A stretch of 64,000 nucleotides of DNA from Vreelandella olivaria. Lineage in GTDB: Bacteria > Pseudomonadota > Gammaproteobacteria > Pseudomonadales > Halomonadaceae. Location: assembly GCF_023507745.1 (NCBI RefSeq), contig NZ_JALPZO010000182.1:87046-151045 (forward strand), given 5' to 3'. The notes under the pieces are model-generated. The model was not told where the DNA came from, did no database searches, and saw only the letters and a list, made by a program, of their open reading frames with translations. Made by a program: the position numbers and the translations under genes. Each line of letters starts with the position of its first letter. The first letter of the stretch is position 1. Below are positions 1-8,344 of this stretch, in pieces.

Positions 1-1
1 A

Positions 2-1204
2 TTTCCTAATTGTGGCCTTTATCGCTCCTGGCGTGGGCATTTATGGACAGTGTTGGCTACACGGCTGATGGGTATTTATCTATTGTGGTGCGTTAGCATC
101 ATGATCGTTATGTTTGTTTTTCAGCTTTTTGATTTTTCCCGGCTATGGTTCTTTGGGTGGGTAGCACTGGCTGCATCTTTTTCACTATTACTGAGGTGGG
201 CGGCCTATCCCTTTGTTAAGCGGTTACGGGCACAGGGCAAAAACCGCCGCAGCGTTTTGCTGATAGGAGATGCCGCTTCTTGTCGTAACGCGTACTATTC
301 GCTGCGTCGCGATCCCGGCCAAGGGTTTTACATCACCCGGGTGCTGGTAGTAGATTACCGACTAAGAAAACGTTTGAAAAAATATATCGGGGTCGTTGAA
401 AACTATGAACCTAGTAAACGAGTCCATGTAAAAGAGCAGGAAGTTTGGATATGCTTGCCGCTTTCACGAGGCTACGAAGCACAGAAGATCATCAACTCAC
501 TGGATACGGTGACTGCCAATATCCGTTTATTACCCAATATGTCGGATCTACGTCTGATCAATCACAGTACTGATAACATTGCCGGTATGCATTTGATCAA
601 CGTGAGCTGTTCGCCCATGACCGGCTGGAGCCGGTTCAAAAAGCGCTGCCTGGACATTATCTTATCCGCCATCATTCTATTGATGATTTTGCCGGTGCTG
701 TGTTTTGTTGCGATTGGCGTAAGGCTCAGTTCACCAGGCCCAATTTTCTATCGCCAAGAGCGGGTAAGTTGGAATGGCCGCCCCTTTTGGATGCTTAAAT
801 TCCGCTCAATGCCGGTCGACTCAGAGCAGGGTGGCGTGCAGTGGGGTGGCGCGAAAAATAAAAAGGTGACGCGTTTTGGTGGGTTTATTCGCCGAACTAG
901 CCTTGATGAGCTACCTCAGTTTATCAACGTCTTAAAAGGTGATATGTCGATCGTGGGTCCACGGCCTGAAAGAACTGTGTTTGTTCAACAGTTCCAGCAT
1001 GAAATACCCGGCTATATGCAAAAGCATCTGGTGAAAGCAGGTATAACAGGGTGGGCACAGATTAATGGCTGGCGTGGCGATACTAGCCTTGAAAAACGCA
1101 TCGAATTTGACCTTTGGTATATCGACAATTGGTCGGTATGGCTTGACCTTCGCATTGTACTGTTAACCATATTCAAAGGTTTTATTAATAAAAATGCTTA
1201 CTGA
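2..1204 (+). CDS. Undecaprenyl-phosphate sugar phosphotransferase (WcaJ-type), 5' partial
   Basis: Membrane enzyme that starts a polysaccharide repeat unit by moving a hexose-1-phosphate from UDP-sugar to undecaprenyl phosphate. The frame is open to the left edge and the residues before the first GTG (position 50), including LYRSWRG, fit the family, so the true start lies outside the window. Visible parts are an N-terminal membrane segment, a central nucleotide-binding-like domain, a hydrophobic hairpin near residues 200-225 and the C-terminal catalytic domain with KFRSM, SLDELPQ, GDMSIVGPRPE and GWAQINGWRG. These are the bacterial sugar transferase (PF02397) motifs. galE follows 12 bp downstream, suggesting one transcript. 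The family is clear; the exact sugar (glucose or galactose) is not determined by sequence alone. Confidence 0.93.
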   Translation, partial: FPNCGLYRSWRGHLWTVLATRLMGIYLLWCVSIMIVMFVFQLFDFSRLWFFGWVALAASFSLLLRWAAYPFVKRLRAQGKNRRSVLLIGDAASCRNAYYSLRRDPGQGFYITRVLVVDYRLRKRLKKYIGVVENYEPSKRVHVKEQEVWICLPLSRGYEAQKIINSLDTVTANIRLLPNMSDLRLINHSTDNIAGMHLINVSCSPMTGWSRFKKRCLDIILSAIILLMILPVLCFVAIGVRLSSPGPIFYRQERVSWNGRPFWMLKFRSMPVDSEQGGVQWGGAKNKKVTRFGGFIRRTSLDELPQFINVLKGDMSIVGPRPERTVFVQQFQHEIPGYMQKHLVKAGITGWAQINGWRGDTSLEKRIEFDLWYIDNWSVWLDLRIVLLTIFKGFINKNAY

Positions 1205-1216
1205 TCATAGAAAGAT

Positions 1217-2224
1217 ATGATTTTACTAACAGGCGGTACCGGTTATATCGGCTCTCATATAGCGGTAGAACTACTGGATGCTGGTCATCAGGTGGTTATT
1301 CTGGATAACCTCTCCAACAGCGTTTGCACGGTAGTTGACCGTATCAAAACCATCAGCCAAAAAGAGGTGGAGTTTTATAAAGGCGATGTGCGTGATGCCG
1401 CTCTATTGGGGGTGATTTTCAAAGCTCACAATATTAAGGCCGTGATTCATTGTGCGGGCTTGAAGGCAGTGGGTGAAAGCGTATCGAACCCATTAGCGTA
1501 TTACGATGCAAACGTCTATGGCTCAATCTCACTCTGCAAGGCGATGGAGCAAGCGGGGGTAAAGCGCCTGATATTCAGCTCTTCAGCCACTGTTTATGGG
1601 CATGAGGCCGAACCGCCCTACATGGAAACCATGGCTCGGGGAAGTGCAAGCAGCCCCTATGGTGCCTCCAAAGCGATGATAGAAAAAGTGCTTGAAGACT
1701 TAAGCAGTAGCGATCCGCAGTGGTCTTTTTCAATTTTGCGCTACTTCAACCCCATTGGGGCGCATCCATCGGGCTACATTGGCGAATCTCCTCAAGGTAT
1801 ACCGAATAATTTAATGCCCTATATTAGCCAGGTCGCTGCTGGCGTTTTGCCGGAGTTGCTTATCTACGGCAACGATTACCCTACCGACGACGGAACCTGT
1901 GTACGTGATTATCTGCATGTGGTCGATTTGGCAGTAGGGCATAGAATGGCGCTACAGACCCTGGAGCAACCGGGTGTACATTATTACAACCTGGGGGCCG
2001 GTAAAGGTGTCTCTGTGCAGGAGATGGTCGATGCATTTATCCTGGCCACAGGTGTCGATGTACCTTACCGCTTTGCGCCACGTAGAAAAGGGGACTTAGC
2101 GGCATTTTGGGCGAGTTCAGAAAAAGCAGAAAGAGAATTAGGCTGGCGTACCAGGAAATCACTGGTTGATATGATGGTGGACACATGGCGCTGGCAGCAA
2201 TTCACTTCTAGCGAAAACAGTTGA
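1217..2224 (+). CDS. galE: UDP-glucose 4-epimerase
   Basis: Interconverts UDP-glucose and UDP-galactose in the cytoplasm, supplying UDP-galactose for polysaccharide assembly. The 335-residue protein has the family's usual length. Visible features are the NAD-binding GGTGYIGSH motif at residues 5-13, the SSSATVYG stretch around residue 120 with the catalytic Ser/Thr, and the YGASK catalytic Tyr-Lys pair near 149. The substrate-binding ILRYFNPIGAHPSG stretch follows. It lies 12 bp after the WcaJ-type transferase, so both are probably co-transcribed. Regulation is not evident. Confidence 0.96.
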   Translation: MILLTGGTGYIGSHIAVELLDAGHQVVILDNLSNSVCTVVDRIKTISQKEVEFYKGDVRDAALLGVIFKAHNIKAVIHCAGLKAVGESVSNPLAYYDANVYGSISLCKAMEQAGVKRLIFSSSATVYGHEAEPPYMETMARGSASSPYGASKAMIEKVLEDLSSSDPQWSFSILRYFNPIGAHPSGYIGESPQGIPNNLMPYISQVAAGVLPELLIYGNDYPTDDGTCVRDYLHVVDLAVGHRMALQTLEQPGVHYYNLGAGKGVSVQEMVDAFILATGVDVPYRFAPRRKGDLAAFWASSEKAERELGWRTRKSLVDMMVDTWRWQQFTSSENS

Positions 2225-2383
2225 ACAACTGAATGGATTCGGTCTCAAGCGTATTGTGATATTCCCGTATGAAGGCTGTTTAGCTGATAGATTACAGAAT
2301 GGCTTTCACAGCTTACAAAACGTTGAATTGTGATAATATCATGCCCTTTTTGTATTCCTGCTCGTCTTTAGAGCACTAAAAGG

Positions 2384-3658
2384 ATGTTTGCTTTGAAACT
2401 GGCTACAAATGATCGCTTTACAGGCACAGAGCGTAACCTTCCGCAGCTATATACTTGTGTTGCTGTATTCCTGTTTGGTGCGTTATCGTTGGTGGTGCCA
2501 AGCGGTTACTCGCTAGGTGCCGTGCTTCTGCTGTTAGGTGGACTGGGGTTGATTGTCTCTTTGCGCATTCCGGCAATTACCAGGGCTGATGTATGGATTA
2601 TTGCAGCGTTGCTTGGTTATGTTTTGGTCACCATGGCAGAAGCATGGTGGGACGGCCAGGGAAGTAAAGGATTTGATAAGCCCAGCCGATTTCTCTTGGC
2701 AATTCCCGCGCTTTTTTGGGTGCTCCGTTACCCACCAAAATTACCGTTTCTATGGAGCGGCTTTGCCATTGGCGCTTTAGGGGCTGGAACCTGGGCCGCC
2801 TGGCAGAAACTGGTGGTAGGTGTTGAGCGGGCACAAGGGCATACCCACGTTATTCAATTTGGCAATTTAAGTATGTTGCTTGGGGTGCTGTGTCTGGCTG
2901 GCTTGGGCTGGGCGGTGGTTCAACGGCAGCGCAAACTCTGGGTTTGTCTGCTGTTGCTAGGAGCGGTGGCAGGCATTTTAGGCTCGCTTTTTTCCGGTAG
3001 CCGGGGGGGCTGGGTTGGGTTTCCTATCGTGCTGTTGGTGCTCTATCGCGCTTATGGTAGAAATTTAGCCCCTAAATTACAGGTGATTGCGCTGGTGGCC
3101 ATGCTGGTTGGCGGTATGACGGTGTATGCCGTGCCGCAACTAGGTGTGCAGGGGCGGGTTCATCAGGCGGTTGAGGATGTAGGGCTATACATTTCAGGCG
3201 AAAATCGTGGTACTTCGGTGGGTGCCCGGTTTGAGATGTGGCGTGGTGCTGCGCTTCTGATTCAGGAAAAGCCAATCACTGGCTGGGGTTCCAACGGCTA
3301 CAAGGATGCTATGTGGCAATTGGGTGAAGAGGGCGTTATTGATACTGAAGCTGCCCAATATGGCCATGCTCATAACGAGTTTGTCGATGCGTTTGCCAAG
3401 CGCGGCATCATAGGCTTTATCGTGCTGTTGGCGCTCTATCTAATTCCTATGCGCTTATTTTCCCGCCAGCTTCAGGCGCCGGATCTCTCAACGCGCGCAC
3501 TGGCCACCGCTGGGGTCTTGCTGCCTGTTACCTACATCGACTTTGGGCTTTCCCAGGCCTTTCTTACCCATAATAGCGGGGTGATGGTGTACGCTTTTCT
3601 GCTGGTAATACTTTGGGGGAGCTATCGCTATCACCTTGGCATAGCCAAGCCCTTATAA
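2384..3658 (+). CDS. O-antigen ligase/polymerase-like membrane protein (Wzy/WaaL fold)
   Basis: Polytopic inner-membrane protein of 424 residues with about ten hydrophobic segments. The sequence shows GSRGGWVG in a central loop and a periplasmic HAHNEFVDAFAKRG stretch near residue 325. Both are typical of the Wzy_C/O-antigen ligase domain (PF04932), where the histidine is important in WaaL ligases. It may ligate polysaccharide to lipid A-core, or polymerise repeat units; the family does not separate these reliably. The annotated ATG follows AAAAGG with almost no spacing, so a TTG at 2393 is an alternative start with better Shine-Dalgarno spacing. It ends 24 bp from the convergent ugd gene. 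The 159-bp upstream gap has a weak extended -10-like TGTGATAAT at 2329-2337. Confidence 0.82.
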   Translation: MFALKLATNDRFTGTERNLPQLYTCVAVFLFGALSLVVPSGYSLGAVLLLLGGLGLIVSLRIPAITRADVWIIAALLGYVLVTMAEAWWDGQGSKGFDKPSRFLLAIPALFWVLRYPPKLPFLWSGFAIGALGAGTWAAWQKLVVGVERAQGHTHVIQFGNLSMLLGVLCLAGLGWAVVQRQRKLWVCLLLLGAVAGILGSLFSGSRGGWVGFPIVLLVLYRAYGRNLAPKLQVIALVAMLVGGMTVYAVPQLGVQGRVHQAVEDVGLYISGENRGTSVGARFEMWRGAALLIQEKPITGWGSNGYKDAMWQLGEEGVIDTEAAQYGHAHNEFVDAFAKRGIIGFIVLLALYLIPMRLFSRQLQAPDLSTRALATAGVLLPVTYIDFGLSQAFLTHNSGVMVYAFLLVILWGSYRYHLGIAKPL

Positions 3659-3682
3659 CGGCAGCCATGTGCCCATAGCCCT

Positions 3683-5026
3683 TCAAAATGTTATGGGTGC
3701 ATGCTCACTGCCACGGCCAACTCCGATGTAACGCAGCCCTGCATTAGCCACGGCATGCGGGGCGTAAAGGTTACGTCCATCCACTACCAGTTTGTCGTTA
3801 AGCTGCTCGGCAAGCCAGGTAAAATCAACGCTCCGAAACGCCTTCCATTCAGTACAAATTACCAGTGCATCGGCACCTTTGACCGCTTGAATGCGGTCAC
3901 CGGCCAGTACTAAGTCATCGCGCTCTCCGTAAAGACGTCGACACTCGTGCATAGCCTCGGGGTCAAAAGCCTGCACCGTTGCACCGGCCTGCCAAAGTGC
4001 TTCAATTAAGGTTCGGCTGGGCGCCTCACGCATATCATCCGTATTAGGTTTAAAGGCTAACCCCCACACTGCAATGGTTTTGCCGTTAAGGTCGCCAAGG
4101 TGAGCCGCAAGCTTGGTAAACAGAGTGTGTTTCTGGCGGGTGTTGACTGATTCAACTGCACCCAGTAACTCGGTTTCAAACCCTAGCTGTTTCGCGGTAC
4201 GTTCGAGTGCAGAGACATCCTTGGGGAAACAGGAGCCGCCATAACCGCAGCCGGGGTAAATAAAGTGGTAACCAATGCGCGGGTCACTACCAATGCCTCG
4301 GCGTACTTCCTCAATATCAACATTAAGCCGTTCGGCCAATCCCGCGACCTCGTTCATAAAGCTTATCTTGGTAGCCAGCATGGCATTAGCGGCGTATTTT
4401 GTTAGTTCTGCGGCGCGCACGCTCATAAACATAAGCTTATCGTGGTTGCGGTTATAGGGCGCATAGCACTCATGCATCAATGCTTTTACCCGTTCGCTCT
4501 CGGTGCCAACTATAATGCGCGCACCGCGGGTGAAGTCCTCAATGGCGGCACCCTCTTTCATAAACTCTGGATTTGAGCACACATCAAAAGGGTGATCGGT
4601 GCTGCGTAGAAGTTGGGCACTGGTAATGGATTCGGCCACTTTCTCTGCGGTACCCACGGGAACGGTTGATTTATCAATGACCAGCTTGTAGCCATCCATA
4701 TGCTCGCCAATACTGCGGGCAACATCCAAAACATAACGTAAATCGGCACTGCCATCTTCATCAGCAGGTGTACCCACCGCAATAAAGAGCAAGTCACCTT
4801 GTGCGACCGCTTCTGCGGCGCTGGTGGTGAAGTGTAGGCGCCCGGATTCTCTGTTTTGTTGCAAGAGTGTGCTGAGGCCAGGTTCGAAAATAGGGCTTTC
4901 GCCAGCATTCAGCTGGGCAATGCGTTCAGGGTTGATATCCATGCAGGTGACTTGATGGCCTACCTCAGCAAGGCAGGCACCTGCCACCAGGCCCACATAG
5001 CCTGTCCCAAATACCGTAATATTCAT
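3683..5026 (-). CDS. ugd: UDP-glucose 6-dehydrogenase
   Basis: Oxidises UDP-glucose to UDP-glucuronate with NAD, a precursor for capsule and exopolysaccharide. The 447-residue length is normal. The N-terminal GTGYVGLVAG Rossmann motif, the central NAMLATKISFMNE helix and the GGSCFPKD motif with the catalytic cysteine (about residue 262) are all intact. The C-terminal domain has the usual LAFKPNTDDMREAPS motif. It stands alone on the minus strand between the O-antigen ligase-like gene and the divergent kps export operon. With galE, pgm and galU in the same window the UDP-sugar branch is complete. Confidence 0.97.
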   Translation of the reverse strand: MNITVFGTGYVGLVAGACLAEVGHQVTCMDINPERIAQLNAGESPIFEPGLSTLLQQNRESGRLHFTTSAAEAVAQGDLLFIAVGTPADEDGSADLRYVLDVARSIGEHMDGYKLVIDKSTVPVGTAEKVAESITSAQLLRSTDHPFDVCSNPEFMKEGAAIEDFTRGARIIVGTESERVKALMHECYAPYNRNHDKLMFMSVRAAELTKYAANAMLATKISFMNEVAGLAERLNVDIEEVRRGIGSDPRIGYHFIYPGCGYGGSCFPKDVSALERTAKQLGFETELLGAVESVNTRQKHTLFTKLAAHLGDLNGKTIAVWGLAFKPNTDDMREAPSRTLIEALWQAGATVQAFDPEAMHECRRLYGERDDLVLAGDRIQAVKGADALVICTEWKAFRSVDFTWLAEQLNDKLVVDGRNLYAPHAVANAGLRYIGVGRGSEHAPITF

Positions 5027-5297
5027 GGCACCACATCTCGCTTGAACGACCGTTTTATGGAGCTTATCACAAGGTTATGACAGCCCCGTGTTGAGAAAAC
5101 AGAGCGTTAGTATAGCTATTTTCCCTTACAAACCGATTGGTTATGAACCCAAGTAAAATGAGTAGGTTATACAATGTTTGTTAACGTGGAGCCTTGCGGG
5201 TTAATCCCTTACAATGTCACGTGCATTTTAATAGCACAGGTAACCACTTTTCATCCGCACAGCGTAGGGCAAGGGAATGCGCCCGTTATAATCCCTG

Positions 5298-5309
5298 GGC
5301 GGTAGCGTG
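5298..5309 (+). promoter_or_regulatory. ops element (RfaH recruitment site)
   Basis: The 12-mer GGCGGTAGCGTG matches the enterobacterial ops consensus (GGCGGTAG-N2-TG) at every position and is followed by C and a T-run, as in E. coli examples. It sits 21 bp ahead of the lipoprotein-kpsDME block on the coding strand. An rfaH gene is present at 31440-31955. The TATAAT at 5287-5292 is too close to act as promoter for an ops-containing transcript, so the true promoter should lie further upstream in 5030-5280, where no convincing -35/-10 pair was found. Confidence 0.85.
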
Positions 5310-5329
5310 CCTTTTTACTGGAAATCTAT

Positions 5330-5737
5330 ATGTTAAATTCCCCCGTTTCTCTATCGCGGTCGGCTCGCATGCTGCTGGCGGCGTTAAGCGTTGCCGTGGT
5401 TAGCGGCTGCGCCACCAACTACCCTTCCGGAAGCTCTTCGGACCAACCGCGTTATGTGCTCAACAATGATGCGGCAAAACCTATTCAGGACGAAAGCCTA
5501 AACGGTTTTCTTGCCCAGGCACCTGCGGGCGGTATTCTCAATCTGGTGAGAAGCCCTTGGGGAGATAACGTGGAAGTGGTAGCTGATGAGCCCTATCTGG
5601 CAGCCAGCGGGCGCGCATGTCGGCGCTTGAGCATTATCGATGCCAGTGGCGCCTCACGCCGTGGACTGGCGTGCGAAACGTCGAATGGCTGGGTAGACCA
5701 GCGAGTGATTACCCAATCCTTAGAAGGGCGTAATTGA
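5330..5737 (+). CDS. Small lipoprotein preceding KpsD, function unknown
   Basis: A 135-residue protein with a lipoprotein signal: basic start, hydrophobic stretch, then a lipobox ending VVSGC with the cysteine at residue 27. The mature part is about 109 residues with no recognised catalytic motif; it contains two further cysteines (in GRACRRL and GLACET) that could form a disulfide. The resemblance to the DVU3141-type small lipoproteins is a recollection, not a checked hit. It starts 21 bp after the ops element and its stop overlaps the kpsD start (TGATG), so it is translationally coupled with capsule export and probably sits in the outer membrane or periplasm near KpsD. No strong Shine-Dalgarno is seen before the ATG. 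Confidence 0.75.
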   Translation: MLNSPVSLSRSARMLLAALSVAVVSGCATNYPSGSSSDQPRYVLNNDAAKPIQDESLNGFLAQAPAGGILNLVRSPWGDNVEVVADEPYLAASGRACRRLSIIDASGASRRGLACETSNGWVDQRVITQSLEGRN

Positions 5738-7461
5738 TGAAAGGACCGATGTTAAAAAAGCCAGCTATATGGGGCAAAGCACTTGCTGCTACATCGCTGG
5801 TATTGATAACAACCTTTAGTACGCCCGCCTGGTCCCAGCTGCTTAGCCTACCCGGTGATACCCTTTCAACAGAGCGCAGCCAGCCCCAGCAGGAACAGCA
5901 GGTGGAAGATACCCCACGTGCAGACTGGCGCAGCGGTACCTATGGGCCAATCTCCACACCGCCCCGCGACCCTGATGCGTTACCGCCCTTTGGCTTTAAC
6001 CTGTTTACCGGTGGTTTCCGGGGGGCTATGGGGGATGGCTTGAATCCGGATTACCGGATCAAACCAGGAGATCAGGTGACCGTGCGCGCCTGGGGTGCCT
6101 TTGAGCTGGATCGTGTATTTCCGGTTGATGCCCAAGGCAACATCTTTATCCCCGGCTCTGGCCCTCTCAATGTGGAAGGGCAGAACAGCCAGCAAGTGGA
6201 TGCCAGCGTGCGTCAGGCGATCACCTCTGTCTACCCGGATAATGTTGAAGTCTATACCAACCTACAAGGCGTACAACCTGTTGCCGTTTATGTGACAGGT
6301 TATGTTGAGAACCCAGGGCGCTACGCCGGTACGCCTAACGATTCATTGCTTTACTTTCTCGATCAGGCGGGTGGTATCGACCAGGATTTGGGTAGCTACC
6401 GCCAGATTCGTGTAATGCGGGATGGTCAACAGGTTGCGACTGTAGACCTTTACGATTTCCTCATTGAAGGTGATATTCCGCGCCCTCAGTTCCAGGATGG
6501 CGATACCATCGTAGTGGAAGAGCGTGGCCCCGCCATTGCAGTAGTAGGTGACGTGCATCGCGAGCATCGCTACGAGTTGGTTGGCCATAGCCTAAGTGGC
6601 GCTGAACTGGTTCGGCTGGCGCGTTTGAAAAGCGGTGTTTCTCATGTGTTGCTACGTGGGGATCGTGATGATGGCCCCATTGCCCAATATTTCCCTCTGG
6701 CGATGTTCTCAGGTCAAACGATTCGCAGTGGCGACGAAGTGCTGTTCAGTGCTGATCAGCGCAGCGAAACCATCGTGGTTGAAGTGGAAGGCAGTTATTA
6801 CGGGCCATCCCGTTATGCGTTACCCCGTAATGCACGGCTGAGTGAGCTACTGGATGCCATCGCCGTACCGGAAAGGCTAACCGCCCTGGAAAGTATTTCG
6901 TTGAGTCGCGAAAGTGTTCGCCGGCAGCAGGAGCAATCCTTGGAGGATAGCCTGCGCCGGTTAGAGACGACTTATCTGGGGGCCTCATCCCGCACTGATG
7001 AAGAAGCGCAAATCCGCCTGCGCGAAGCAGAGTTGATTGAACGCTTTATTGAGCGTGCACGTGAGTTGGAGCCAAGCGGCCGGTTGGTCGTCGCAACTTC
7101 CGATGGCATTGCCGATATTCGGTTACAGGATGGTGATGTGATTACCATTCCTGAGATTAGTGATTCTGTACTTATCAGTGGCGAAGTACTGGTGCCCCAA
7201 GCGGTGGTATACCGTCCAGGTATGAGTGTTATCGACTATGTAAACGGCGCAGGTGGCTTTACCGAGCGCGCGGATGACAGCCATATCCTGCTGGTTCGCC
7301 AGAACGGCGCTGTTGAGCATGCGAAGAATTCCCCGCTTCGCCCAGGCGATGAAATTCTCGTAATGCCCAAAGCTCCTACCCACAACCTACAGTTGGCCTC
7401 CACACTTACGCAAATACTGTTCCAGATAGCCGTTACCACCCGTGTCGCACTTGATTTGTAA
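5737..7461 (+). CDS. kpsD: Capsule polysaccharide export protein, KpsD/Wza family with SLBB domains
   Basis: Periplasmic/outer-membrane component that carries polymer across the envelope together with KpsE and KpsMT. The chosen ATG overlaps the preceding stop; a TTG three bases earlier is less likely. The N-terminus is a Sec signal (cleavage predicted after TPAWS) without a lipobox, as in KpsD rather than lipidated Wza. The Poly_export domain starts near residue 100 (YRIKPGDQVTVRAWG). Three SLBB-like modules follow, recognisable as YVTGYVENPGRY (about 190), VEVEGSYYGPSRY (about 350) and LISGEVLVPQAV (about 480). A helical stretch rich in R and E spans 385-440. The 574-residue length fits KpsD. 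Confidence 0.92.
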   Translation: MKGPMLKKPAIWGKALAATSLVLITTFSTPAWSQLLSLPGDTLSTERSQPQQEQQVEDTPRADWRSGTYGPISTPPRDPDALPPFGFNLFTGGFRGAMGDGLNPDYRIKPGDQVTVRAWGAFELDRVFPVDAQGNIFIPGSGPLNVEGQNSQQVDASVRQAITSVYPDNVEVYTNLQGVQPVAVYVTGYVENPGRYAGTPNDSLLYFLDQAGGIDQDLGSYRQIRVMRDGQQVATVDLYDFLIEGDIPRPQFQDGDTIVVEERGPAIAVVGDVHREHRYELVGHSLSGAELVRLARLKSGVSHVLLRGDRDDGPIAQYFPLAMFSGQTIRSGDEVLFSADQRSETIVVEVEGSYYGPSRYALPRNARLSELLDAIAVPERLTALESISLSRESVRRQQEQSLEDSLRRLETTYLGASSRTDEEAQIRLREAELIERFIERARELEPSGRLVVATSDGIADIRLQDGDVITIPEISDSVLISGEVLVPQAVVYRPGMSVIDYVNGAGGFTERADDSHILLVRQNGAVEHAKNSPLRPGDEILVMPKAPTHNLQLASTLTQILFQIAVTTRVALDL

Positions 7462-7473
7462 TGGTGGTCAGTG

Positions 7474-7501
7474 GTGAGTGGTGAATAAATTCACTACTCA
7501 C
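7474..7501. repeat. Inverted repeat between kpsD and kpsM
   Basis: A 13-bp stem (7474-7486 with 7489-7501, one G.T wobble, 2-nt centre) lies in the 70-bp gap between kpsD and kpsM. There is no following T-run, so it is not a classical terminator. It could be an mRNA-stabilising or processing hairpin that sets the ratio of KpsD to KpsM/E, or a protein-binding palindrome. Confidence 0.6.
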
Positions 7502-7531
7502 TAACCATGTATTTCTGAATAAAGAAACACT

Positions 7532-8341
7532 ATGGCAAATAGCACTAGCGCTCCGAAAGGAGCGCGCACCCCTTGGCAAGTAACCCGCAGTGTGTGGTAC
7601 GCCATGTTTATGCGTGAGGCTATTTCCCGCACCATGGCGGATCGGATGGGCTGGTTCTGGATGATCTTCGAGCCTGTCGCTCTTGTCGCCATCATGGTGG
7701 GTATTCGTAGTTTCATCCGCGGTGACAGGTTAATCGTTAATGCTGAATTCATTCCCTGGATGATTGCCGGTTTGATGGGTTTCTTCCTGGTGCGCGAGGG
7801 CATGCTGCGTGGGATGGGGGCTATAGAAGGGAATAGCGCCTTGTTTGCCTACCGTCAGGTGCAGCCCGTTGACCCGGTATTGGTGCGTAACTTTCTGGAA
7901 GGGATGCTGCGTACCTTTGTATTTCTACTATTTATTGTCGGTGGGTTAATGCTCGGGCTGGACTTATACCCTGACAATGCTATTCGTGCTATGGCCGCTT
8001 GGCTATCGCTTTGGTATCTAGGCCTGGGTTTGGGGTTGTTTACATCGGTAGCTGCCACGTTAGTACCAGAAGTAGGCCGTATTATCCGTATGCTTTCGTT
8101 GCCACTACTTATTATATCGGGCGTAATCTTTCCGCTAAATCAGCTACCCCATTGGTTACTGGAATATTTAATGCTCAACCCAATCCCTCATGCGTTAGAA
8201 ACATTGCGCTTAGGTTTTTTTGATAACTACCAAACTATCCACGGTACCAGCATGCTCTATTTCTGGCTGGTGACGCTTTCATTGAACGCTTTGGGGCTAT
8301 TAATGCACCTGCGCTTTGTTGACCGTTTGAAGGCCAAATAA
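7532..8341 (+). CDS. kpsM: Capsule ABC transporter permease
   Basis: ABC-2 type permease (269 residues) forming the inner-membrane channel for the polysaccharide with KpsT as ATPase. About six hydrophobic segments are visible, with the cytoplasmic N-terminal amphipathic region containing the coupling-helix stretch MFMREAISRTMADRMGW. The C-terminal FPLNQLPHWLLEYLMLNPIPH loop is typical of polysaccharide exporters. It is followed 3 bp later by kpsE. Its ATPase partner is displaced 4.8 kb downstream by an insertion. Confidence 0.94.
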   Translation: MANSTSAPKGARTPWQVTRSVWYAMFMREAISRTMADRMGWFWMIFEPVALVAIMVGIRSFIRGDRLIVNAEFIPWMIAGLMGFFLVREGMLRGMGAIEGNSALFAYRQVQPVDPVLVRNFLEGMLRTFVFLLFIVGGLMLGLDLYPDNAIRAMAAWLSLWYLGLGLGLFTSVAATLVPEVGRIIRMLSLPLLIISGVIFPLNQLPHWLLEYLMLNPIPHALETLRLGFFDNYQTIHGTSMLYFWLVTLSLNALGLLMHLRFVDRLKAK

Positions 8342-8344
8342 TCC

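Noticed and set aside
2329..2337. Extended -10 TGTGATAAT ahead of the O-antigen ligase-like gene
   Set aside because: No -35 partner at 16-18 bp, so only mentioned as weak.
5287..5292. TATAAT as a promoter -10 for kpsD
   Set aside because: The ops element starts 6 bp later and would not be fully transcribed; no -35 at the correct distance.
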